This document shows positions 51,292-59,678 of a stretch of DNA of 64,000 bases, one piece after another; within the stretch, counting starts at the first letter, position 1, and each line of letters starts with the position of its first letter. The notes under the pieces are model-generated. The model was given only the letters and a program-made list of their open reading frames with translations, ran no database searches and was not told the DNA's origin. The stretch spans positions 1-64,000 of the forward strand of contig UBZT01000002.1 in NCBI GenBank assembly GCA_900470155.1. The letters are read 5' to 3'. This DNA is from Hyphomicrobiales bacterium (GTDB lineage Bacteria > Pseudomonadota > Alphaproteobacteria > Rhizobiales > Rhizobiaceae). The position numbers and the translations under genes were made by a program.

Positions 51292-52092
51292 TCAGAAGCC
51301 GATCTCCCGAAGAGCGGCGTCAAGATGGTGCGGACGAACCTGATGGCCTCCGTCATGGATGCACAGTGCGACTTCACCCCGATTACAGTCGGGTGTGACG
51401 TCGCAGGAAACACCGCCGATGACCTTCTGGACGACCGTCTCAGGCTTGCAGGTCTTTTGCTGGCGGATGATGGCGATACTCTTGAATGTATCACCCTGGT
51501 GGAAGTCCGAGCCAATGGCGCGGCCACTCAGGGGAAACGTCTTGTCCGCCGAGCCGTGGATCTGCACCATCGGCGGCATGTCCGCGACACAATCCTTTGG
51601 CTCCGGCAGCGGATTCCAGAATACACCAGAGAAGGTCACGGCACCTGCAAGGCGATTTCCCTGCTGGCAAAGCGTGTACCAGGCCATCGACGCGCCCTGG
51701 GAGAACCCGCCGACAAGCGTGTTTTTCGCGTTGAAACCGAAACGCGTCACGAGATCATCAAGCACGTGACCGACGAAGCGTTTCTCGTCGCGGTATCGTC
51801 CAGGCGCGTTGGGGTGCGACCAGGTTCCGTTGAGGCCATCCACGGCGGCAAAGGCCAGCCCGTGCGCATGCGCGACTTCAACGAGCGCCCGATGCTTCAT
51901 CTGCAGTTCGGCCGAACTCTTGTATCCATGGAAGAACACCAGCACGCCTTTGGGCGTGCCCGACACCGGCATTTCTATCCGGTAGGAACCGTCTTCGACG
52001 ACGCAAGGCACCTCCGCGCCGCAGTCATCGGCATGAGCCGCAGCAGGCGCCAGAAGACCAGCCGCGATCAGCAGAACCTTACGAAATGTCAC
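51292..52092 (-). CDS. Secreted PHB-depolymerase/feruloyl-esterase-like hydrolase (LpqC type)
   Basis: 266 aa. Signal peptide about residues 1-21 (AAAHAD). VLVFFHGYKSSAEL, nucleophile elbow VGGFSQGASMAW, acid in IHGSADKTFP and His in HDGGHQVRP give the alpha/beta-hydrolase triad. Several Cys (CGAEVPC, DCNRGEVALC) could form disulfides in the periplasm. The gene is divergent from the ThDP enzyme; the shared 100-bp gap holds a 12-bp inverted repeat. Confidence 0.8.
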   Translation of the reverse strand: MTFRKVLLIAAGLLAPAAAHADDCGAEVPCVVEDGSYRIEMPVSGTPKGVLVFFHGYKSSAELQMKHRALVEVAHAHGLAFAAVDGLNGTWSHPNAPGRYRDEKRFVGHVLDDLVTRFGFNAKNTLVGGFSQGASMAWYTLCQQGNRLAGAVTFSGVFWNPLPEPKDCVADMPPMVQIHGSADKTFPLSGRAIGSDFHQGDTFKSIAIIRQQKTCKPETVVQKVIGGVSCDVTPDCNRGEVALCIHDGGHQVRPHHLDAALREIGF

Positions 52093-52138
52093 CGTGTCGC
52101 CTCCTGCCCCAGATCTTCATTTCCACGTACAGTCTTTG

Positions 52139-52168
52139 GTGAAGTGCCGCAATTTAGCGGCACTTCAC
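52139..52168. promoter_or_regulatory. Perfect 12-bp inverted repeat in divergent promoter
   Basis: GTGAAGTGCCGC, loop AATTTA, GCGGCACTTCAC, ending 24 bp before the ThDP-enzyme start. Either an operator between the two divergent genes or a leader hairpin next to the ribosome site. No T-run follows. Confidence 0.55.
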
Positions 52169-52192
52169 GATATTGAGAGAGGCTTTTGCCCA

Positions 52193-53827
52193 ATGCCAGA
52201 TGCCATCGAAACCACACCGGCCCGGGTTGTTGAAGCCGTTGCGGCCACGCTGCATGCCCACGGGGTCCGCCACGCCTTCGGCATGCCAGGCGGCGAGGTC
52301 GTGACCTTGATCGACGGTTTGGAAAAGGCCGGGATCGCCTTTCATCTTGCCCGCCACGAGACGGCGGCAGCCTCGATGGCGGCGGGTGCCAGCATCACCA
52401 CCGGCACACCCGGCCTGCTCGTCACCACCGTCGGGCCAGGCCTCGCCAATGCCGTGAACGGCATTGCGGACGCCGCCCAGGAGCATGTGCCGCTCATCGT
52501 CATCTCCGGCATCGTCGACCGCGCCACGCGTGCCCGCTACACGCATCAGGTCATCGATCACGCCCAGCTCCTGCGGCCTGTGGTCAAGGCAAGTTTCGAG
52601 ATCGAGTGCGAGAGCGCCGGACCCACCGTTGCCCGCGCGCTGGCGCTTGCCCTGACGGAACCGATGGGCCCGGTTCATCTCGATCTGTCTCCTGCCGTTG
52701 CCGCCATGATCGATCCCTATCCGAGGACAATCAGCCCGACCAATATCCTTGCGCCTGTAATCGGGGCGGCCGATCCGGCGATCCAGACCCTGGCGCAGCG
52801 CCTGTCAAAGGCCGAGCGGCCCCTGATCCTTGCCGGCTTCGAGGCCGCACGGGCGGACGCGGGGTCTCCCATCCTGCGTCTGGCCGAAGCGATCGGTGCT
52901 CCGGTTCTGACGACCTACAAGGGCAAGGGGGTGGTCCCCGAAACCCATCCCCTGTCTCTCGGCGGGGCAGGTCTTTCGCCGATGGCCGATGCCGTCATGC
53001 TAGGCCTGATACGCCGCTCCGACCTGATCCTGATGATCGGCTACGATCCCATCGAGATGCGTCTCGGCTGGCTGGATCCCGTCATGGAGCCGGAAAGGAT
53101 TGTGGAGATCACCGCTGCAGCGCCTGATCACGCCATGCATCACGCGGCCACCCGGTTCGTTGCCAATACGGCTGACGCAACAGCCGCCCTGGCCGGTGCC
53201 GTCGAGGCCAAGACATCCTGGCCCGATGGCGAGCACGTCAGCGCCCGCCAAAAAGTCACTGAGATCTTTGCGAACCGCTCAGACTGGGGTCCCCATGTCA
53301 TCATCGACCTCATCAACGAGGCCGCAGGCCCGGACGGCCTTGTGACCGTCGACAGCGGCGCACACCGGATCCTGCTGTCGCAGAAATGGATTGCGATACG
53401 CCCCTTGTCCCTCCTGCAATCCGCCGGCTTCTGCACCATGGCAGCCGCACTGCCTCTGGCGATCGGAGCGAAGGTCGCCGATCCCACACGCCGCGTCTTT
53501 GCCTTGATGGGCGATGGCGGGCTTGAGATGGGGATCGGCGAACTGGCGACGCTGCGTGATCTCGGCCATCCCGTCACCGTCGTCGTCTTCCAGGACCGCA
53601 GCCTTGCCCTGATCGCATTGAAGCAGGCCTCGGCCGGCCTGGCGCCGGCCGGTGTCGCGCTTGGCGAAACCGACTTTGCCACCATTGCGACCGGGTTTGG
53701 TGGCCATGGCGTTCGCGTGGAGACGGCCAACGATCTCCGCCGCGAGCTAGCAGCCGCCGAAGGCCGGGCAATTTTTACTCTGATCTCATGCAGCTTTGAT
53801 GCCGATGCTTACAAAAACGCCTTCTGA
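52193..53827 (+). CDS. Thiamine diphosphate-dependent enzyme (acetolactate-synthase-like)
   Basis: 544 aa in three domains: PYR (HAFGMPGGEV; catalytic Glu in ARHETAAASMAAG), a central domain (about 190-330) and PP (GDGGLEMGIGELATLRDLG, then VVVFQDRSLALIALKQ). The usual Asn-Asn after GDG-X25 is replaced by Gln-Asp, seen in some decarboxylase-like relatives. GAGAGG precedes ATG 52193. Probably decarboxylates a 2-oxo acid; the linked CaiB-type transferase recalls oxalyl-CoA decarboxylase pairs, but motifs do not decide this. Confidence 0.8.
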   Translation: MPDAIETTPARVVEAVAATLHAHGVRHAFGMPGGEVVTLIDGLEKAGIAFHLARHETAAASMAAGASITTGTPGLLVTTVGPGLANAVNGIADAAQEHVPLIVISGIVDRATRARYTHQVIDHAQLLRPVVKASFEIECESAGPTVARALALALTEPMGPVHLDLSPAVAAMIDPYPRTISPTNILAPVIGAADPAIQTLAQRLSKAERPLILAGFEAARADAGSPILRLAEAIGAPVLTTYKGKGVVPETHPLSLGGAGLSPMADAVMLGLIRRSDLILMIGYDPIEMRLGWLDPVMEPERIVEITAAAPDHAMHHAATRFVANTADATAALAGAVEAKTSWPDGEHVSARQKVTEIFANRSDWGPHVIIDLINEAAGPDGLVTVDSGAHRILLSQKWIAIRPLSLLQSAGFCTMAAALPLAIGAKVADPTRRVFALMGDGGLEMGIGELATLRDLGHPVTVVVFQDRSLALIALKQASAGLAPAGVALGETDFATIATGFGGHGVRVETANDLRRELAAAEGRAIFTLISCSFDADAYKNAF

Positions 53828-54965
53828 ACCGGCCGCGAGGTCCGACGTCCCCGTGCGTGTCAAACGCCCTCGCGATCCGCGCCTCGACGTGTTTCGCGGG
53901 ATCGGGATGCTGATCATTCTTCTGGCGCATGTGCCGAACGACCACTGGGCCCTGTGGATTCCGGCGCGGTTCGGTTTCTCAGACGCCACCGAAATGTTCG
54001 TCTTCCTGTCGGGCATGGCATCGGCGATTGCCTTCGGTCGTCTCTTCGACCGCGAAGGGATCGTGATGCTGTCGGCACGGGTGGTGCAGCGCATCTGGCA
54101 GATCTACTGGTCACATATTTGCGTCTTCATCGTCATCGCAACGTTGATGGCCGTTGCCGGCAACAAGCCCGATGGGTCCCCCTATATCCAGAGCCTCAAT
54201 CTCGTCCGGCTGTTCACCGAGCCCGCTCCGCTTCTCATCGGGCTGATGAGCCTCACCTATGTGCCGAACTATTTCGACATCCTGCCGATGTACATGGTGA
54301 TCCTGGCTCTCATGCCGGTCATGTTGCTGGCCGAGCGCGTGCACCGTTCTTTGCCGATCCTGCTGATGACCGTGCTTTGGCTGTCCGCCCAGTTTGCCCT
54401 GGTGCATTTTCCAGCCGAGCCCTGGTCCAACCGCTCTTGGTTCTTCGATCCCTTCGGCTGGCAGTTGCTCTTCTTCCTCGGCTTCTTCCTGATGCGCGGT
54501 ACGATCGTCTCGCCGCCGAATAAGCGCTGGCTGATGGCTCTCGCGGTCGCGGTCGTTCTCGCGACCGTGCCCTTCGCCTGGTACATGGTCCTCGACGCAT
54601 CCGCCTTCTTCCGGGATGCGGCCAGTACCATCCGGCCTTTTACCGACAAGACCACGTTCGGCCTGTTGCGGCTCATCCACTTCGTCGCGCTCGCCTATAT
54701 CGCTTTCCATGCCGTCGGCGTCGGGGGGCACCGACTGGTCCATCCGCGCATCTATCCCGCCACACGCGTGTTGATGAAAGTCGGGCAGCAATCCCTTGCC
54801 GTCTTCACCACCGGCATGGTCGTCGCGCAGATCATCGGCATCTGGCTCGATCACGTCGGGCGCACGCCCTTCTGGACGGCGCTTGCAAATCTCACCGGCT
54901 TCGCTCTGCTCATCGCGACCGCTTATCTGGTCGCCTGGTTCAAGGCCGCACCCTGGAAGGCATGA
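53799..54965 (+). CDS. OpgC-domain membrane acyltransferase
   Basis: 388 aa with about ten transmembrane helices. The N-terminal block RDPRLDVFRGIGMLIILLAHVPND and FSDATEMFVFLSGMASAIAFG are OpgC/acyltransferase_3-like signatures. OpgC modifies periplasmic glucans with succinyl groups. It overlaps the end of the ThDP gene by 29 bases; ATG 53799 was chosen, with TTG 53796 and ATG 53805 also possible. It is odd between two metabolic genes. Confidence 0.8.
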   Translation: MPMLTKTPSEPAARSDVPVRVKRPRDPRLDVFRGIGMLIILLAHVPNDHWALWIPARFGFSDATEMFVFLSGMASAIAFGRLFDREGIVMLSARVVQRIWQIYWSHICVFIVIATLMAVAGNKPDGSPYIQSLNLVRLFTEPAPLLIGLMSLTYVPNYFDILPMYMVILALMPVMLLAERVHRSLPILLMTVLWLSAQFALVHFPAEPWSNRSWFFDPFGWQLLFFLGFFLMRGTIVSPPNKRWLMALAVAVVLATVPFAWYMVLDASAFFRDAASTIRPFTDKTTFGLLRLIHFVALAYIAFHAVGVGGHRLVHPRIYPATRVLMKVGQQSLAVFTTGMVVAQIIGIWLDHVGRTPFWTALANLTGFALLIATAYLVAWFKAAPWKA

Positions 54966-54971
54966 GACGAC

Positions 54972-56207
54972 ATGACGTCAGAGAAGAGTGAAGCAATGAC
55001 CCAGGACGACAGGCAGATGGCAACCGGCAGCCTGGAGGGATTGCGCATCCTGGACCTGTCGCGGATTCTGGCAGGCCCGACGGCAACCCAGCTGATGGCC
55101 GATCTGGGCGCCGAGGTGATCAAGGTCGAAAAGCCTGAAAGCGGCGATGATACGCGCAGCTGGGGGCCTCCGTTTTTGCCCGATGCCGATGGTAATGACA
55201 GTGACCTGAGCGCCTATTTCCTCTGTGCTAACCGGAACAAGAGATCGATCGCCATCGATATTACCAGCGAGGATGGCGTTTCCTTGCTGCGCCGACTTGT
55301 CACCATTTCAGACGTCGTGGTCGAAAACTACAAACCCGGCGATCTCTCCCGCCGCGGCATCGGCTATGAGGACCTCAGACGCATCAAGCCGGATATTATC
55401 TGGTGCTCGATATCAGGTTTTGGCCAGACGGGTCCCTATTCCGACCGCACAGGCTATGATTTCCTGATCCAGGCCATGGGCGGGATTATGAGCATCACCG
55501 GGGAACCGGAGGCAGCCGGCGGCAAGCCGGTCAAGGTGGGCGTCGGAATCGCCGATGTTATGTGCGGCATGTATGCGACGGTCGGCGTGTTGGCAGCGCT
55601 CAGACATCGCGACCGCACGGGAGAGGGCCAGCATATCGACCTTGCTCTTTATGACAGCCAGGTTGCCTGGCTCATCAATGCTGCCACAAACCATCTGGTT
55701 TCAGGCCGGATGCCCAAGCCGCTCGGCAATGCACATCCCAATATCGCCCCTTACCAGACCTTTGCGGCATCCGACGAATATCTGGCCGTTGCGGTGGGGA
55801 ATGACACACAATTCCAGCGCTTTGCCGAGGCGATTGGTGTTGTAGAACTCGCCCTCTATGACCGGTTCCGGAGAAACAGGGACAGGCTTGCCAATCTTGA
55901 AGACCTGCAGGCCCTGATCGAGGCGGAAATCATCAAGGACACCGCGCTATCCTGGGAAAAACGCCTGCTCGCCGCCGGTGTGCCGGCAGGCCGCGTTGCG
56001 ACGATCGACACCGTCTTGAGCGACCCCCATACGCTGGCGCGCGGCATGGTGGTGGAACTGCCAGGCGATGAGATCGAGGGCCCGGTTCGTCTGCTCGGAA
56101 ATCCGCTCAAGATGTCGGTGACGCCGGTTCAATACCGCAGCCGCCCGCCGCATCTCGACGCCGACCGCGAGGCGGTCCTCAGGCTTCTGGAACCTGACAC
56201 GGATTGA
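54972..56207 (+). CDS. CaiB/BaiF (family III) CoA transferase
   Basis: 411 aa. GLRILDLSRILAGPTATQLMADLGAEVIKVEKPESGDD (in blocks), NRNKRSIAIDI, SGFGQTGPYSDRTGYDFLIQAMGG and GVGIADVMCGMYA; the Asp of GYDF is at the position of the aspartyl-CoA residue of formyl-CoA transferases. Starts at 54972, 54996 or 55017 are possible. Follows OpgC by seven bases, so ThDP enzyme, OpgC and transferase form one operon. Together with the ThDP enzyme it suggests activation and decarboxylation of a small acid. Confidence 0.85.
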   Translation: MTSEKSEAMTQDDRQMATGSLEGLRILDLSRILAGPTATQLMADLGAEVIKVEKPESGDDTRSWGPPFLPDADGNDSDLSAYFLCANRNKRSIAIDITSEDGVSLLRRLVTISDVVVENYKPGDLSRRGIGYEDLRRIKPDIIWCSISGFGQTGPYSDRTGYDFLIQAMGGIMSITGEPEAAGGKPVKVGVGIADVMCGMYATVGVLAALRHRDRTGEGQHIDLALYDSQVAWLINAATNHLVSGRMPKPLGNAHPNIAPYQTFAASDEYLAVAVGNDTQFQRFAEAIGVVELALYDRFRRNRDRLANLEDLQALIEAEIIKDTALSWEKRLLAAGVPAGRVATIDTVLSDPHTLARGMVVELPGDEIEGPVRLLGNPLKMSVTPVQYRSRPPHLDADREAVLRLLEPDTD

Positions 56208-56223
56208 GGCAAACAGGCCTGCC

Positions 56224-56439
56224 TCAGCGCTTCGTCCAAACGCTTGCGATCCGCTCGGCCAGTGTCAGAACACCGAAAGCGGCCACGACATAGGCGACCA
56301 AAGTGAGATCCTGGAAGATGGTTCCACGCAGGAACATCGGGCCTGATGACCACAGGACCGTAAGCGCCCAGACAAGGCACGCGGCAAAGACGAGCCCTGA
56401 GAGATGGCGCAGGCGTGAAGGGCGGGCGTCCTCGCTCAT
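56224..56439 (-). CDS. Small membrane protein of the Rieske operon
   Basis: 71 aa with two hydrophobic helices (about residues 13-32 and 43-62) and charged ends. No known domain. Its start overlaps the four-Cys membrane protein gene by ATGA, so it is the last gene of the operon. A TGAGGCA/TGCCTCA repeat over both stop codons at 56205-56226 may be a weak bidirectional terminator. Confidence 0.6.
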   Translation of the reverse strand: MSEDARPSRLRHLSGLVFAACLVWALTVLWSSGPMFLRGTIFQDLTLVAYVVAAFGVLTLAERIASVWTKR

Positions 56440-57209
56440 GAGCCCATCCCAGGTTTGGTAGGCGTTTCGACCTTGAAGATCAGCAAATCGTCGCGTTGCT
56501 CGACCTCGCCGTCAAGCTCGACCAACACGGCCGTGTGATCCAGCAGTTCGCGCGGCAAGGGGCCACCGTCTGCCCCGGCCATCAGCAGGAAATTTCGGCC
56601 TTCGACCGGCGCCGTCGTCACAAAAACGGGCGGCACGCCGCCGGTGATGCAGAGATTGGCGCAAGCCTTGTGCGAAAGCCCGGTTCCCGGCCTCATGGCG
56701 CCGGCGTAACACTTGCCATCGCAGATTTCCCCCGTCAGCCGCCAGCGCCCCAGGGACATTGCGGCTTGGGGCTGACTGGCGCCCGCTGGCGGTTCTGTGC
56801 CCACCAGACCGGGCCTGCCGCCCACCAGAAGCATGTCCAGCGCACCACGCTTGACGAAGATGCCGGAGACCGCCGCCCATTGTCCATTCAGGGGATCCGC
56901 TTGGTTTGCGACACCCGCCTTTCCCTGCCCGGACAGCATGATGGCGCGTGGGCCTTGGCCATCCTGTGCGCGCACGCGCAGGATCGGATAGGGCAGCATT
57001 TCCAGGACACCGGACAGCTGCCCGCCCTGCAATTCGTCGACATAACCACCCGAGCCTGGGTTCTGCGTTGACAGCGAAAAGGCCAGTGACGCCGAGACAA
57101 GGCCCAAAAACAAGAACACGCCGAAGAGAAGCGCACATTGCGCGATCACCGGCGGGACCTTCTTCGAATAGCCGATGAAGAAACCGGGATCTGGTGGTTG
57201 CGGCATCAT
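56436..57209 (-). CDS. Membrane-anchored protein with conserved four-Cys motif, unknown function
   Basis: 257 aa. One transmembrane helix at about residues 20-45, then a soluble domain probably outside the membrane. In its second half CDGKCYAGAMRPGTG and HKACANLCITGGVPP give a C-x3-C ... H-x2-C-x3-C pattern that could bind a metal or form disulfides. Start ATG 57209 overlaps the ferric-reductase/Rieske gene. Position suggests an electron-transfer partner or assembly factor. I do not know a characterised member. Confidence 0.6.
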   Translation of the reverse strand: MMPQPPDPGFFIGYSKKVPPVIAQCALLFGVFLFLGLVSASLAFSLSTQNPGSGGYVDELQGGQLSGVLEMLPYPILRVRAQDGQGPRAIMLSGQGKAGVANQADPLNGQWAAVSGIFVKRGALDMLLVGGRPGLVGTEPPAGASQPQAAMSLGRWRLTGEICDGKCYAGAMRPGTGLSHKACANLCITGGVPPVFVTTAPVEGRNFLLMAGADGGPLPRELLDHTAVLVELDGEVEQRDDLLIFKVETPTKPGMGS

Positions 57210-58309
57210 GGCGACATCCTCGTCGGCGTTGGCGTTGACGGAGCAGAGGCAGACAGAGCCTCGGCAATCGTGAAAGGCTCGATCCTTGTTCCAAGCGGCA
57301 CCGCGACAGGATCGACCAGAACACGCGATCCGGAAACCTTCACGCGGTATTTGCGCACCCTTTCCCTGAAGGGCGGCGGCGCGCATCCGTCTTCCAGGCG
57401 ATACTGGTAGCCGTGCCAGGGGCAGGTCGCAAAACCCAGGACGACCTTGCCCTCCCCGATCGGACCGTTCTGGTGCGAACACAGGTTGGACAGCGCCGAC
57501 AACCGGTTCTTGAACCGAAACACGGCAACCCGCTCCCCTTGCGGCAACACGCCGACGATGGCGCGTCCTTCCTGAATGGCATCCAGTGCCCCGATATCCA
57601 CCCAGCCTGTCTCCGCTTCGATCCGGGACGCTTCGTTGTCGATTGCCTTCTCCCGGCGTCCGGCCAGCAGATGGAGGATCGACAAGGTGGCCAGGCTGGC
57701 ACTCAGGGACATCGCCGTCACCGGGTTCGTGCCATCGACTGCCGCCCCCAGGCCGACATGCAGTACGACGGCGGCATAGGCCGCATATATGCTCATATGC
57801 ATCGCCTTCCAGACGGGAGGCGACAGGAAGGACAGCCAGAAGTCATGGCTGGTTGCCGCCAGCACGATCAGGATCACCAGCGCGAAGATGCCGAACAATT
57901 CGAACGGAAAACCGGCGATGCTGCCAAAGCTCGTATTGCTGGTGAAAAGCGCCGTGAGCTTTGGCGTGGCGCTGAAGGCAAAGTACCAGTCGAGCACGAA
58001 CATCGCATGAGTAAACGCGACCGCCGCAGTCATGACGCCGAAATGGCGTCGGTTGTACAGCAAGGGGAGGAACCGCGGATCGAGCCTGGCAAGCGGACCG
58101 ATGGCCAGCACCACGGTCAGCAACAGAAAGGCCAACGAGCCGAAGGCGCGCATCCGCAAGATCGGTGTATCAATCGCGCGAACGGAGGGTGACAGATGCG
58201 GTGCGAGCTTGAGATAAAGAAGGATGTAGGCGACCACCCCGCACAAGAGGATGGCGTCGTAAATGAGCTTGTTGCGGTTCCAGCCGACGGGCTTGTATGC
58301 CGTGCTCAT
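57206..58309 (-). CDS. Ferric-reductase-like membrane domain fused to a Rieske [2Fe-2S] domain
   Basis: 367 aa. Residues about 15-215 hold six transmembrane helices with His residues in pairs (FTHAMFVLDW, KAMHMSIYAAYAAVVLHVG), as in ferric-reductase/cytochrome b-type haem domains. Residues about 235-340 form a Rieske domain with ligands CSHQNGP and CPWHGYQY. A haem membrane core fused to a Rieske centre suggests transfer between the quinone pool and an unknown partner. Neighbours are small membrane proteins and an SDR. Confidence 0.8.
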   Translation of the reverse strand: MSTAYKPVGWNRNKLIYDAILLCGVVAYILLYLKLAPHLSPSVRAIDTPILRMRAFGSLAFLLLTVVLAIGPLARLDPRFLPLLYNRRHFGVMTAAVAFTHAMFVLDWYFAFSATPKLTALFTSNTSFGSIAGFPFELFGIFALVILIVLAATSHDFWLSFLSPPVWKAMHMSIYAAYAAVVLHVGLGAAVDGTNPVTAMSLSASLATLSILHLLAGRREKAIDNEASRIEAETGWVDIGALDAIQEGRAIVGVLPQGERVAVFRFKNRLSALSNLCSHQNGPIGEGKVVLGFATCPWHGYQYRLEDGCAPPPFRERVRKYRVKVSGSRVLVDPVAVPLGTRIEPFTIAEALSASAPSTPTPTRMSP

Positions 58310-58464
58310 GGCTGATCCTGTCCGTCGCCGGCATCGAGCCGTATGGACGGCGCGTCACTCGAAAGCTTCGGTTTCGATACGAAGGCGATCGCCAGAGCAA
58401 GAGGCAGGACGATCGCGAGCACAGTCCATACCAACTCATGTGCCTTGCGGTGTGCGCGTTGCAT
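58306..58464 (-). CDS. Very small membrane protein (52 aa) of the Rieske operon
   Basis: 52 codons plus stop. A single hydrophobic helix (VWTVLAIVLPLALAIAFV) follows a basic start (MQRAHRKAHE); the tail SSDAPSIRLDAGDGQDQP is polar. GGAGAGGTGAG lies just before ATG 58464, and the stop overlaps the next start by ATGA. It resembles small single-helix subunits of respiratory complexes. Too short for automatic calling in many pipelines. Confidence 0.65.
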   Translation of the reverse strand: MQRAHRKAHELVWTVLAIVLPLALAIAFVSKPKLSSDAPSIRLDAGDGQDQP

Positions 58465-58468
58465 CGGC

Positions 58469-58687
58469 TCACCTCTCCCTGTTTCGGGCGAGCACAGCCC
58501 AGCGGCACACCACCAAGGGCCATAGGAGGATGATGCCCGGTATCAACAGCGGACGAAACGCGTAGGCCCCCACGGCTGCATGATCGATCCGGTCGATGCC
58601 GACGGACAGGAATGCGATTGCAACAAGGGCACCTGGTGTGGCCCAGAGGAGAAGAAGAAACCAAACGGGGTCGGAAAGAACATCCAT
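58469..58687 (-). CDS. Small two-helix membrane protein of the Rieske operon
   Basis: 72 aa from ATG 58687 (GTG 58696 is an alternative; both lie near GGAGTGAGG). Two hydrophobic helices: about residues 9-30 (WFLLLLWATPGALVAIAFLS) and 47-63 (LIPGIILLWPLVVCRW). No named family. Four bases from the next small gene and close behind the SDR stop, so all are co-translated. Confidence 0.6.
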   Translation of the reverse strand: MDVLSDPVWFLLLLWATPGALVAIAFLSVGIDRIDHAAVGAYAFRPLLIPGIILLWPLVVCRWAVLARNRER

Positions 58688-58697
58688 ACCGTTCACC

Positions 58698-59405
58698 TCA
58701 CTCCAGTCCTGTTGCGGGAATGGCAGCGCCGGTCACGACGACGGCCTCGGGCGATATGAGGAAGGCGATCAGTCGCGCAATGGACTCGGGCGAGACCCAA
58801 TCGGACAACTTGGCATCCGGCATGGCTTCGCGATTTTGCGGCGTATCGATCGTGCCGGGCAGGATACAATTGGCGGTGATGCGATTGACGCGGTGTTCAG
58901 CAGCAATGCTCTCCGTCAGCCTTAGCACCGCAGCCTTGGATGCCGCATAGGCGGCCTGGTTGGCGCCAGCCTTCAAACCTGGAGCCGCCGCTATATGCAC
59001 GATGCGACCATAGCGGGCCGCCTGCATGACAGGCAGAACGGCGATGCTGGTGACCAGCGCGACCTGGGCATTCAGTTTCATCATCAGGTCCCACTGGGTA
59101 AAGACGTCGCGGCCGACCGGCCCGGTCGCAAAACCGCCGACCGTATTGACGAGGGCATCGATCCCGCCGAAACGATCGACGGCCGCCTCCACCATGGCCT
59201 GCGCGGCCACAGGATCGCCAAGGTCAGCCCCGGCAAACGTCAGCACTTTTGCCTCCGGGGGAAGCGACTGAACCAGGGCATCCAGAGCCTCGGTCGTTCG
59301 ATCCACGCAGACAAGGTTTACGCCCTCACTGGCAAGTCTCGCCGCTGTCGCACGGCCGAGATTGCCGGCCGCACCGATCACAATCACACATGTGGGTTTT
59401 CGCAC
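58698..59405 (-). CDS. SDR-family oxidoreductase with altered catalytic serine
   Basis: 235 aa from GTG 59405, eight bases after GGGAGG; the open frame to 59462 lacks support. Cofactor motif GAAGNLGRA, NTVGG region, and Tyr-Lys pair in AYAASKAA. The strand that should carry the catalytic Ser reads IVHIAAAPG, so Ser appears replaced by Ala. This may lower or change dehydrogenase activity. First gene of the Rieske operon. Confidence 0.8.
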   Translation of the reverse strand: MRKPTCVIVIGAAGNLGRATAARLASEGVNLVCVDRTTEALDALVQSLPPEAKVLTFAGADLGDPVAAQAMVEAAVDRFGGIDALVNTVGGFATGPVGRDVFTQWDLMMKLNAQVALVTSIAVLPVMQAARYGRIVHIAAAPGLKAGANQAAYAASKAAVLRLTESIAAEHRVNRITANCILPGTIDTPQNREAMPDAKLSDWVSPESIARLIAFLISPEAVVVTGAAIPATGLE

Positions 59406-59540
59406 GACATATACCTCCCATGAGAAAGGCAGAGCGACCGAGGGGGCCGCCGCAACTTTCAATGTTGGTTAGACGTTTTTCGCCTCGGGACGTTACACCG
59501 GCGCGAGATGGAATATTTCCTGTCGTTCATTCATTGCGAT

Positions 59541-59556
59541 CACGCCGCGCGGCGTG
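59541..59556. other. GC-rich perfect palindrome
   Basis: CACGCCGCGCGGCGTG, 16 bp, about 135 bp upstream of the SDR start and downstream of the RbsC-like gene. Could be an operator or part of a transcript-end hairpin. Confidence 0.35.
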
Positions 59557-59678
59557 GCCAGCGCAACAAGACGCCAGTCGCGGCCTTTGCTGGAACGGGA
59601 GTGCTAAATTGATACCAAGACACGCGGCGCATCCGTTGGCATCGAACCACCAGATTTGCGACAATCAATACCACTTGG

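Noticed and set aside
54111..54854. 247-codon minus-strand frame opposite the OpgC-like gene
   Set aside because: Very Asp/Gln/His-rich shadow of transmembrane coding sequence.
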